Notes: generated by a model not told the origin, from the letters alone. 6,189 bases of DNA from an uncultured Treponema sp. (GCA_937900125.1 CALCEK010000018.1:1-6189), one strand, 5' to 3'. Counted from the first letter of the stretch, positions 1 through 5,867 are shown. Made by a program: numbers and translations.

Positions 1-2
1 CC

Positions 3-1763
3 GATCTACCACCATTCCCTCCGACGTCAGGATTGAATGGAACAACGACAGGGTTAAACATCGTTTCTCCAAGTGGCACAATTTCAACGTATCGCCTAAA
101 GGATGGGATTCCGAATGAATACATTATGTGCATTACCGAAATGGCGGACGGTAGCGTTTGGGTTGGAACGGACGGCGGTGGCATTTTTGTTTTGCGGAAT
201 GGGAAAATCTCAGAAATTTACAATACAGAAAATGGACTTTCGGGAAACGTGATTTTTAAAATCCTTGAGTTTTCTGAAGACGAAATTTGGATTTGTACGG
301 GAACGGGATTGTGCCGTTTTAAAGACAAACAATTTTCTATTGTTCGCGGTGCAGGATTTGGAACGGATAGCATTTTTCAAATTATTCCCGATTACACAGG
401 AATGGTTTGGATGACAAGCAATCGCGGAATTTCTAACATTCGCCTAAATGACCTTGAAGATGTTGCGGACGGAAAAACAAAAAATGTTTCGGCACGATTT
501 TTTTCGCACTCGGACGGAATCCATTCGGGTGGAGTAAACTCAACATCGCTTTCGCTTTGCGATTCTTTGGGACGATTGTGGTTTACATTGATTGACGGCG
601 TTGCGGTTTATGACCCAGTAAAAGCAACCGAAAACAAATTGCCTCCGCCCGTTCAGATAAAAGACGTAATTGTTGATAATGATTCCATTCCATTTGTTGA
701 CACAAAAATTTTGCTTTCGCCAGATTCCAAACGCTTGACAATTTTGTTTACGGGATTAAGTTTTGTGTCTTCCGAACAAATGCGTTTTAGCTATTGCCTT
801 GAAGGTTTTGACAAGGGATTCACAGACTGGTCGCAAAACCGACAAGTTTCTTACACAAACTTAAAACCTGGCACGTACACATTTTCCGTTATTGCCGAAA
901 ACAGCGATGGCATTCACGGATTCCCATCTGACCCGCTTGTGATTATAAAAAAACCGCATTTTTGGCAACTTTGGTATTTTTGGTTTACAATCGGATTTTT
1001 TGTGGTCTTTACGATTCTGTCGATTATTCTTTTGCGCTTTAGACGAATGCAAAAATATCAGCGAAAATTGGAGCTTGAAGTAGAGCGGCAAACACACACG
1101 CTAAAGGAACAAGCGCAGGCACTCAAGGAAGAAAAAATCAAATCGGAAAATCTCCTCTTGAACATTTTGCCCCGCGCGGTAAAAGAAGAGCTTGAAAAAT
1201 CTCCAGGAAAAACAATTGCCGATTACTACGATTGCACAACCGTTTTATTTGCAGACATTGTGGGCTTTACGCAAATGGCATCGGGCTTAGACGCAACAGA
1301 AATTGTTAGAATGTTAAACGAATTATTTTCTCGCTTTGACAATCGGGCTGTAAATTGTGGCGTAGAAAAAATTAAAACGATTGGAGATGCGTATATGGCG
1401 GCTTGCGGATTTGAAGAAGGAAACGCAAAAGAAAATGCCGTTCGCCTGGTAAACTTTGCAAAAGGAATGTTAACTGACATTGAAGAATTCAACAAAGAAA
1501 ATGCTGGTGTAAAATTACAAATGAGAATTGGCATAAACAGCGGTTCTGTTGTGGCGGGAGTCATTGGGCGCACCAAATTCATTTACGACATTTGGGGTGA
1601 CACTGTAAATGTCGCAAACCGAATGGAAAGCAGCGGAAGCGCAGGAAAAATTCATCTTTCAGAAAGCACTTATGTTTTAGTCAAAGACAATTTTACTTGC
1701 GAAGGACCATTTGAGCATCAAATCAAGGGCAAAGGCAAAATGTCAACATATTTTTTGGCGTAA
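3..1763 (+). CDS. Membrane-bound class III adenylate cyclase with periplasmic beta-propeller sensor (5' partial)
   Basis: This protein probably makes cAMP from ATP in response to a signal outside the membrane. Residues below are counted from the codon at base 33. Propeller (Reg_prop-like) repeats fill about 1-195, each with a tryptophan strand: VWVGTDGGG at W43, IWICTGTG at W86, then W126 and W183. A Y_Y_Y-type beta domain spans about 230-305, one membrane helix about 315-336, and a charged coiled coil about 338-375 leading into LLLNILP. The cyclase domain runs about 400-576. Metal-binding aspartates D408 (FADIVGFT) and D452 (TIGDAY), adenine-selecting K448 and D519, and N526 and R530 of WGDTVNVANR are all present, so one chain has the full set for an active homodimer. 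The frame is open to the window edge and there is no ATG or ribosome binding site; such propellers usually have more blades, so the true start lies upstream. The first ~38 bases may be artefactual. Guanylate cyclase is less likely because of K448/D519. Confidence 0.9.
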   Translation, partial: DLPPFPPTSGLNGTTTGLNIVSPSGTISTYRLKDGIPNEYIMCITEMADGSVWVGTDGGGIFVLRNGKISEIYNTENGLSGNVIFKILEFSEDEIWICTGTGLCRFKDKQFSIVRGAGFGTDSIFQIIPDYTGMVWMTSNRGISNIRLNDLEDVADGKTKNVSARFFSHSDGIHSGGVNSTSLSLCDSLGRLWFTLIDGVAVYDPVKATENKLPPPVQIKDVIVDNDSIPFVDTKILLSPDSKRLTILFTGLSFVSSEQMRFSYCLEGFDKGFTDWSQNRQVSYTNLKPGTYTFSVIAENSDGIHGFPSDPLVIIKKPHFWQLWYFWFTIGFFVVFTILSIILLRFRRMQKYQRKLELEVERQTHTLKEQAQALKEEKIKSENLLLNILPRAVKEELEKSPGKTIADYYDCTTVLFADIVGFTQMASGLDATEIVRMLNELFSRFDNRAVNCGVEKIKTIGDAYMAACGFEEGNAKENAVRLVNFAKGMLTDIEEFNKENAGVKLQMRIGINSGSVVAGVIGRTKFIYDIWGDTVNVANRMESSGSAGKIHLSESTYVLVKDNFTCEGPFEHQIKGKGKMSTYFLA

Positions 1764-1812
1764 CAAACTTTCAAAATTTTACCCTCGTTATAAAACAGAA
1801 ATTTCCGAATGT

Positions 1813-2280
1813 CTATTCGTTTGCAAGTTTCCCTGAAATGTGGTCAATGCTGAGTTCAAGGCAGCAAACTGCATTTAGGGCTTTTTTCATTTCAACTTCC
1901 ACGGATTCTGGGGTGGGATAATATTTTATCCCCAGCTTTCTTACTTGATTTTCGATTTTTTGTTCGTCGGTTAAAATGTTGATTCTTCCAAAAACAATCA
2001 CGCTTTTTATGTTAAGTGCCCACTCGTTTTCTTTTTTAAAGCCCGAATCCATAATGCAAAAACTCACTTTATTGTTCGCCTTGATTGCGTCAATTTTGTG
2101 ACCGACTTTTGCGCAGTGAAAATAAATTTTCCCATCGTCAAACAAAAAATCCATCGGAAAACCATAAGGGTAGCCGTCTTCGCCAAAAACTGAAAGGACA
2201 CCGCGTTTTTCATTTGCCAAAAGTTTTTCACATTCCGCTAAAGAAAGTTGTTGTTTGAATCGTCGCATTTTTCTAAACAT
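1813..2280 (-). CDS. Pyridoxamine 5'-phosphate oxidase-like flavin-binding protein (NimA/PNPOx-like family)
   Basis: This is a 155-residue cytoplasmic protein with a split-barrel FMN-binding fold, of the group that includes NimA-type nitroimidazole-resistance proteins. The family signature is clear: MRRFKQQLS at residues 5-13, RGVLSVFGEDGYPYGFPMDF about 26-45, DDGKIYFHCAKVGHKIDAI about 48-66 with H55 and H61, KVSFCIMD about 71-78, and SVIVFGRI about 93-100. Members bind flavin or a similar cofactor and are often annotated as PNP oxidase-related, but true PNP oxidase activity is not implied; the substrate is unknown. I chose the ATG at 2280 because GGGAGG sits five bases upstream; an ATG at 2310 would put that site inside the coding region. 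The gene converges on the cyclase gene with a 49-base gap and diverges from the endonuclease-like gene. Length fits the family and nothing is broken. Confidence 0.88.
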   Translation of the reverse strand: MFRKMRRFKQQLSLAECEKLLANEKRGVLSVFGEDGYPYGFPMDFLFDDGKIYFHCAKVGHKIDAIKANNKVSFCIMDSGFKKENEWALNIKSVIVFGRINILTDEQKIENQVRKLGIKYYPTPESVEVEMKKALNAVCCLELSIDHISGKLANE

Positions 2281-2285
2281 ATTTT

Positions 2286-2291
2286 CCTCCC
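2286..2291 (-). promoter_or_regulatory. Strong Shine-Dalgarno deciding the flavin protein start
   Basis: On the minus strand the sequence reads GGGAGG then AAAAT then ATG at 2280. This near-perfect site with five-base spacing favours the start at 2280 over the upstream in-frame ATG at 2310. Confidence 0.8.
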
Positions 2292-2319
2292 GACAAATCA
2301 CATTGTGCATTTTCTTTCT

Positions 2320-2350
2320 ATTATATACACCAAATTTTACCGTTTTTCAA
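2320..2350 (-). promoter_or_regulatory. Putative sigma-70 promoter of the flavin protein gene
   Basis: On the minus strand TTGAAA (2350-2345) is followed 19 bases later by TATAAT (2325-2320). Reading the overlapping TATATA (2327-2322) as the -10 gives the standard 17-base spacer. Transcription would begin near 2313-2315, about 33 bases before the start codon. The hexamers are good, but nothing here proves which -10 register is used. Confidence 0.55.
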
Positions 2351-2393
2351 GACGCGCTTTCCGAAAATATTTTGTGGGAATTCTCAAAATTTG

Positions 2394-2402
2394 TGCTATA
2401 AT
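2394..2402 (+). promoter_or_regulatory. Extended -10 promoter directly upstream of the endonuclease-like gene
   Basis: TGC followed by a consensus TATAAT (2397-2402) forms an extended -10 element. A -35 is weak: TTGTGG at 2372-2377 would need a 19-base spacer. The expected transcription start, six to eight bases beyond the -10, falls on 2408-2410, which is the ATG itself, so the transcript is probably leaderless. Confidence 0.55.
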
Positions 2403-2408
2403 TTTCTT

Positions 2409-3515
2409 ATGGCTACTTCAAAAAAAATAAATATTGTAAAGAGAATCCTTTTTTCATTTTGCGCAATCGTGCTGGGAATCATTTTGCTAATCGCGCTTTT
2501 GTTTGGATTTTTAACCTTGCGGGAATTTCGCCCCGATTCTGTCGAGCGGATTCTTGTTCAAAAAAACAGTTCGTCAGTTTCTGAGGCGGCAGAGCTTTTT
2601 TGCGAAAAAAGTTTTACGGTTGTTTCGTGGAACACGGGATATGGCGCACTCGGTGACAACGCGGATTTTTTTATGGACGGCGGAAAACACGTTATGACGG
2701 CAGACAAGGCGCGTGTTCAGGAAAATCTCAAGTCAATTTCTCAAAACACAAAAGCTTTTTCGCCCGACATTGTATTTTTTCAGGAAGTTGACCAAAAGGC
2801 GACTCGCTCACATAAAATAAATCAGCTAAAATATTATTCGGATTTTTTTACCGATTTTCAGTTTGCTTATGCTAGAAATTTTTTGGTGGACTTTATTCCG
2901 TACCCGATTCCGCCGATTGGCAAAGTTGACGCGGGAATTGTAACACTTAGCCAGTACGCGCTTTCGGATTGCGAGCGCATTCAGTTGCCGTGTCCGTTTA
3001 GTTGGCCGCTTAGAATTGGAAACTTAAAACGTTGCCTTTTAGTTTCGCGGGTGCCAGTTGCAGAAACGCAAAAAGAGTTGGTGTTGGTCAATTTACATCT
3101 TGAAGCCTACGATTCGGGCGAGGGGAAAATTGCACAAACGGCTATGCTTAAAAATTTTTTGGAAGCGGAATACCAAAAAGGAAATTATGTGATTGCCGCT
3201 GGCGATTTTAACCAGACATTTTCTACGGTTGACAAAAGTGCTTTTCCAGTTCACAGCGGAATGTGGCTCCCTGGCGAAATTTCAGCCGAAGATTTTCCCG
3301 TCGATTGGAAACTTTTGATGGACTCGCGCACAGCTTCTTGCCGTTCGCTTGACCGTCCGTTTAACGGCGAAAATCCGAGCGAGTTTCAGTTTTACATAAT
3401 TGACGGTTTTATCGTTTCGCCCAATGTGCAAGTTTTGGATTTTTCAACTCGGCAGCTAAACTTTGCGGCAAGCGACCACAACCCCGTGCTTCTTACCGCC
3501 CAATTAAAAAAATAA
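2409..3515 (+). CDS. Membrane-anchored endonuclease/exonuclease/phosphatase (EEP) family hydrolase
   Basis: This 368-residue protein has the DNase I-like metal-dependent phosphoesterase fold. A short basic N-terminus (ATSKKINIVKR) is followed by a hydrophobic helix at about 13-36, an uncleaved anchor or signal peptide, so the catalytic domain should lie outside the cytoplasmic membrane. Catalytic motifs appear in family order: SWNTGYG with N75, FFQEVD with E126, NLHLEAYDSG with H230, AGDFN with D266 and N268, IDGFIVS with D332, and SDHNPV with D356 and H357. All key residues are intact, so it should be active. Related proteins cleave nucleic acids, inositol phosphates or phospholipids; the substrate cannot be told here. 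The in-frame TTG at 2391 overlaps the promoter -10 and is an unlikely start, so I use the ATG at 2409, which keeps the anchor. No Shine-Dalgarno is visible. A hairpin terminator follows 28 bases after the stop. Confidence 0.88.
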   Translation: MATSKKINIVKRILFSFCAIVLGIILLIALLFGFLTLREFRPDSVERILVQKNSSSVSEAAELFCEKSFTVVSWNTGYGALGDNADFFMDGGKHVMTADKARVQENLKSISQNTKAFSPDIVFFQEVDQKATRSHKINQLKYYSDFFTDFQFAYARNFLVDFIPYPIPPIGKVDAGIVTLSQYALSDCERIQLPCPFSWPLRIGNLKRCLLVSRVPVAETQKELVLVNLHLEAYDSGEGKIAQTAMLKNFLEAEYQKGNYVIAAGDFNQTFSTVDKSAFPVHSGMWLPGEISAEDFPVDWKLLMDSRTASCRSLDRPFNGENPSEFQFYIIDGFIVSPNVQVLDFSTRQLNFAASDHNPVLLTAQLKK

Positions 3516-3543
3516 GCGAGACCTCAAAAACTCTAACTTTTAA

Positions 3544-3580
3544 GCCGATTCTTTTTTTAGGGTCGGCGAAAATCTTTTTT
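3544..3580 (+). terminator. Rho-independent terminator of the EEP hydrolase gene
   Basis: The arms GCCGATTCT (3544-3552) and AGGGTCGGC (3559-3567) form a nine-pair stem with two adjacent G-U pairs around a six-T loop. A T-rich tail ends in six Ts at 3575-3580. The G-U pairs work only in plus-strand RNA, which matches the upstream gene's direction. Confidence 0.72.
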
Positions 3581-3723
3581 GCAAAACGCCCAAAAAGTCT
3601 AAACGCAAACAAAAAAAAATCTTTGGCAGTGTAAAATCTTGTATTATAACAAAATAACTTGTTTTGTGTACCAAACCCCTGTACAATTTTACTTTGCGCG
3701 TAACAGTTACTTTGTTTAATATT

Positions 3724-3760
3724 TTAAGATTAAATTAAGATAATTTAAGACTATATTAAG
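3724..3760 (+). repeat. Four helically phased TTAAG direct repeats
   Basis: TTAAG occurs at 3724-3728, 3735-3739, 3745-3749 and 3756-3760, start-to-start 11, 10 and 11 bases, so all copies lie on one helix face. The first three continue as TTAAGA. Such spacing is typical of tandem sites for OmpR/PhoB-type response regulators, or of intrinsically curved DNA. No gene with a promoter lies close downstream, so the role is unknown. Confidence 0.5.
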
Positions 3761-4047
3761 TTTTTCAAAATTTTCAAAAAAAATCACGCACACAAAAAAA
3801 TCGTAGAGAAAAGAATAAAATTTTGGAGCTGCTATAGAAAAACACGCAAAAGATATTTTTATGCTGTCGCACTTATTAAAATTTCTATGCAAAAATAAAA
3901 TGAATCTCCAAAAATATAAATGCGAGAATCGTTTTAGAAAATGCTTAAACTTTTCTCATCGCTTCAAAAATTACGTGTGCATATTTTTTGTGTTCCTGAC
4001 AATTTTTTCATTTGAAGATACCAATTAAATTTCATTTAAATAAAAAA

Positions 4048-4086
4048 GGAATCAGATTCCCAAATCGCACGGAAATCAGAATTTCC
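4048..4086. promoter_or_regulatory. Paired palindromes upstream of parA: candidate operator or parS site
   Basis: GGAATCAGATTCC (4048-4060) and GGAAATCAGAATTTCC (4071-4086) are each perfectly symmetrical in their arms and are variants of one pattern: GGAA and TTCC arms around a TCAGA core. They start 23 bases apart, roughly two helix turns, and the second ends one base before the parA -35. In partition operons of this type ParB or ParA often represses its own promoter, and parS often lies just upstream or downstream; either role fits. Assignment to ParB is inference. Confidence 0.55.
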
Positions 4087-4087
4087 A

Positions 4088-4116
4088 TTGAATACTTTTT
4101 TGTCGTACTATATAAT
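4088..4116 (+). promoter_or_regulatory. parAB sigma-70 promoter
   Basis: TTGAAT (4088-4093) and a consensus TATAAT (4111-4116) are separated by exactly 17 bases, the optimal spacing. Transcription should start near 4122-4124, giving a leader of about 22-24 bases. The palindrome pair abuts the -35, so a protein bound there could block or assist polymerase. Confidence 0.75.
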
Positions 4117-4135
4117 ATGATATTACAATTACCAC

Positions 4136-4141
4136 AGGGGG
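4136..4141 (+). promoter_or_regulatory. G-run ribosome binding site of parA
   Basis: AGGGGG lies four bases before the ATG at 4146. The run of Gs and short spacing are unusual, and parB has nearly the same arrangement, which supports both starts and suggests the two genes evolved together. Confidence 0.6.
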
Positions 4142-4145
4142 ATTT

Positions 4146-4928
4146 ATGAGAGGGAATACTTTCAAAAGTTTTTGCATTTTTATGCAAAAGGGTGGGGTAG
4201 GAAAAACAACTCTAACAAGTATGCTGTCGTATGAGCTTTCAAATTACGGAAAGACTCTTGTCATTGATGCTGACCAACAGGGAAATCTAACTTTTTTATT
4301 CGACAAGGATTTTTCCTCCAGAAAAGGTCAAAAGGGATTTTTATCAGTTCTAAAAGAAGAGTCTTCTATAGAAGAGGCAGTTGTAGAGTTTCGCGCTCCA
4401 TCTGAAAAATCAAAAGGCTTGTATATACTTGGAACAAAAAAGAATGATAATGATTTAAGATATTTTATGGAAACATCTTTCCGCGATGACCCACACGTAA
4501 TTAAGCTCTTAATAGATGCTGCAAAAGTGGCTGGTTTTAATTATGTGTTTTTTGATTTACCTCCATCTTTTGGTTACTACGAAAAAATCATTTTGGCATA
4601 TATGGATGTGATTCTTCCGATTGTTGAGCCTGAGGATTTTGCTGTAGAAAGTCTTACAAATTTTAACGCTCAAATTCGCAAGCTACGAGTTCAATATGAT
4701 TCAAAAGTAAAAGAATGTAGATATTTATTAGTTAATAAAGGAAATTCTCAAAAACAAGTTCACAAATACTTTACTGATACTTTGCGTTCTTCATCCTATG
4801 AAGTTTTTGAATTTCATGATTCTAAAGCAATATCGGGAGCAATATCATATCATCTTCCGATGCAAGAGTATCAGCCTGGAAATCCACTTTGTAAGACTAT
4901 TTCAATGTTAGCCAATAAGGTTAAATAA
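4146..4928 (+). CDS. parA: ParA-family partition ATPase
   Basis: This 260-residue ATPase of the ParA/MinD (deviant Walker A) family should bind DNA non-specifically when ATP-bound and drive segregation of ParB-bound DNA. Deviant Walker A is at residues 14-22 (QKGGVGKTT, with the signature K15 and catalytic K20). Walker A' is DADQQGN at 41-47, with D41. Walker B is YVFFDLPPS at 133-141, with D137. The family C-terminal part follows, and length fits small ParA proteins with no N-terminal helix-turn-helix, so it should not bind the operator itself; ParB would be the expected regulator. The start is fixed by AGGGGG four bases upstream and a consensus promoter. It is followed 38 bases later by parB on the same strand, a typical partition operon. 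An eight-pair hairpin lies in codons 9-15. All motifs are intact. Whether the cargo is a plasmid, ICE or island is unknown. The gene looks more AT-rich than the EEP gene. Confidence 0.93.
   Translation: MRGNTFKSFCIFMQKGGVGKTTLTSMLSYELSNYGKTLVIDADQQGNLTFLFDKDFSSRKGQKGFLSVLKEESSIEEAVVEFRAPSEKSKGLYILGTKKNDNDLRYFMETSFRDDPHVIKLLIDAAKVAGFNYVFFDLPPSFGYYEKIILAYMDVILPIVEPEDFAVESLTNFNAQIRKLRVQYDSKVKECRYLLVNKGNSQKQVHKYFTDTLRSSSYEVFEFHDSKAISGAISYHLPMQEYQPGNPLCKTISMLANKVK
4170..4189 (+). repeat. Perfect hairpin in the first codons of parA
   Basis: TTTTGCAT (4170-4177) and ATGCAAAA (4182-4189) form an eight-pair stem with a TTTT loop, 24 bases after the start codon. It could reduce or time translation in the RNA or be a DNA-level binding site. 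It may also be a by-product of coding FCIFMQK in AT-rich DNA. Confidence 0.5.
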
Positions 4929-4952
4929 AAGTTTGTTTAACGAACTTTTATT
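4924..4952 (+). repeat. Intercistronic hairpin between parA and parB
   Basis: Arms at 4924-4935 and 4941-4952 pair over 12 positions with one G-U, around the loop TTTAA. The structure spans the parA stop codon and ends five bases before the parB ribosome binding site, with TTTT in between. It resembles a weak terminator or attenuator that would lower parB relative to parA, or an RNA-stabilising or binding element. It is AT-rich, so its stability is modest. Confidence 0.5.
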
Positions 4953-4957
4953 ATTTT

Positions 4958-4962
4958 GGGGG
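4958..4962 (+). promoter_or_regulatory. G-run ribosome binding site of parB
   Basis: GGGGG is followed by four As and the ATG at 4967, matching the layout in front of parA (AGGGGG plus four bases). It identifies the parB start. Confidence 0.6.
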
Positions 4963-4966
4963 AAAA

Positions 4967-5848
4967 ATGAAAAAACGACCATCTTTAGCAGAAGTACACG
5001 GAAATATAGATTCTAGATTAAATTTTGAAATTGAAGAACAATTTGAAAATGATGCTGACTTTTCACAAAAGTTAGTTGATATACCGATTGAGCAAATTGA
5101 ACTCGACAAAAATATCCGTGACGCATACGCGGATGCATCTTTGGAAGAACTCGGGGATTCAATTATTGAAAATGGACAAATACAACCCATTATAGTTGCA
5201 CGGAAAGGTGAAAAATATGTAGTTAAGATAGGACATAGAAGATACAAGGCTTGTCTGTTACGTGATGTTAGTACAGTTAAATGTATTATTGAAGACGATT
5301 TTAAAGACGAGCGCGATAGAATTATAACTCAAGCTATAGAAAATGAGCAGCGACTCAATCTTTCGTCAAGAGAACGGGAAGCATATATTGCGCAACTAAT
5401 CGATTTGGGACTTTCCCAGATAGAAATAGCTAGAGCTTTGCATAAATCGAAGGGGTGGGTGAGTGAAGCTCTTACGTCATATAAGTTTGTAAACGAAAAT
5501 CAAGAACAGTTTGAAGGATTAAAGGAGGAACCTTCGACAAGAGATATTTGGAAAGCAAGCACATTATCTCATGAGCAATTAGAAACAGCAATTAAGGCAA
5601 CAAAAGCTCAAGGGGGAACTAAAGAAGCATTCAAAAATGAAATTAGTAAATTGTATACAGAAAACACCTCCCGCAAAAGGAGGTCTTCGCATTACAAGGT
5701 GAAAGTTTCGCAGACTTTATTTATCGACCCCGATAACAAAATTGTTACACTTGTTCCATCATCTTGTGCAGATGAAAATCTTGCCGATGTTATTGCTGAT
5801 AAAATACATGAATATTATGAGGCAAATGGATATACTGTTTCTATGTAG
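4967..5848 (+). CDS. parB: ParB-family centromere-binding protein (ParB/CTPase fold with HTH)
   Basis: This 293-residue protein should bind a parS site, load along DNA as a clamp and activate ParA. Residues 1-37 are a charged tail, where ParA-stimulating peptides usually lie. The ParB N-terminal domain covers about 38-110: IPIEQIELDKNIR, ENGQIQPIIV, then KIGHRRYKAC at 87-96. ENEQRLNLSSRE at 125-136 is the second nucleotide-contact motif. A helix-turn-helix is at about 148-172 (GLSQIEIARALHKSKGWVSE). A linker with a basic stretch SRKRRSSHYK and a C-terminal, probably dimerising, part follow. The first CTP motif is normally GERR; here it is GHRR, while R91, R92, E125 and N126 are kept, so nucleotide hydrolysis may differ. 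The ATG at 4967 has GGGGG four bases upstream. It is the second gene of the operon and ends 19 bases before a perfect inverted repeat. It does not resemble the usual chromosomal ParB beside gid/soj genes, so I infer an accessory element. Confidence 0.92.
   Translation: MKKRPSLAEVHGNIDSRLNFEIEEQFENDADFSQKLVDIPIEQIELDKNIRDAYADASLEELGDSIIENGQIQPIIVARKGEKYVVKIGHRRYKACLLRDVSTVKCIIEDDFKDERDRIITQAIENEQRLNLSSREREAYIAQLIDLGLSQIEIARALHKSKGWVSEALTSYKFVNENQEQFEGLKEEPSTRDIWKASTLSHEQLETAIKATKAQGGTKEAFKNEISKLYTENTSRKRRSSHYKVKVSQTLFIDPDNKIVTLVPSSCADENLADVIADKIHEYYEANGYTVSM
5666..5684 (+). repeat. Six-pair GC-rich hairpin inside parB
   Basis: ACCTCC (5666-5671) and GGAGGT (5679-5684) flank seven bases in the linker-coding part of parB. 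The right arm is a perfect Shine-Dalgarno, 14 bases before an in-frame GTG (5699-5701), which is too far for a good start, so I regard internal initiation as unlikely. Confidence 0.4.
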
Positions 5849-5867
5849 ATAAGTTATAAAATAATCA

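Larger units (their letters stand above)
3516..4145. other. Long AT-rich intergenic region between the EEP gene and parA
   Basis: No convincing gene lies in these 630 bases. In order they hold the EEP terminator (3544-3580), an odd palindrome GTAACAGTTAC (3700-3710), the phased TTAAG array (3724-3760), a tandem pair of TTTTCAAAA (3762-3779), a weak 55-codon open frame (3861-4028) that I do not accept as a gene, two related palindromes (4048-4086) and the parA promoter (4088-4116). The stretch separates ordinary chromosomal-looking genes from the partition cassette and could be a regulatory or cis-acting partition region. I found no DnaA box in a quick reading and no tRNA. Confidence 0.6.

Noticed and set aside
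861..1582. Minus-strand open frames at 861-1097 and 1226-1582
   Set aside because: They run antisense through the adenylate cyclase gene, whose domains are intact; no recognisable protein or ribosome binding site.
1806..1819. CGAAT/ATTCG hairpin at the 3' end of the flavin gene as terminator
   Set aside because: Only five pairs, overlapping the stop codon, with a poor T-run on the minus strand; no convincing terminator seen in the 49-base convergent gap.
2281..2310. Upstream ATG at 2310 for the flavin protein (adds MHNVICREEN)
   Set aside because: The extra codons overlay the GGGAGG ribosome binding site of the ATG at 2280, and the family normally begins near MRR.
2391..2408. TTG start at 2391 for the EEP hydrolase
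   Set aside because: It overlaps the -10 element and has no ribosome binding site; the ATG at 2409 keeps the membrane anchor.
3762..3779. Tandem TTTTCAAAA pair as iterons
   Set aside because: Only two short AT-only-like units in a very AT-rich stretch and no replication initiator gene nearby.
3861..4028. 55-codon plus-strand open frame (starts MLSHLLKFLC, hydrophobic near the C-terminus)
   Set aside because: No ribosome binding site or clear promoter, many Lys/Phe/Asn codons as expected from AT-rich DNA, and a frame of this size is expected about once by chance in 630 such bases over six frames.
4951..5247. Minus-strand open frame opposite parB
   Set aside because: Antisense shadow of the conserved ParB N-terminal domain with low-complexity Ser/Cys-rich translation.
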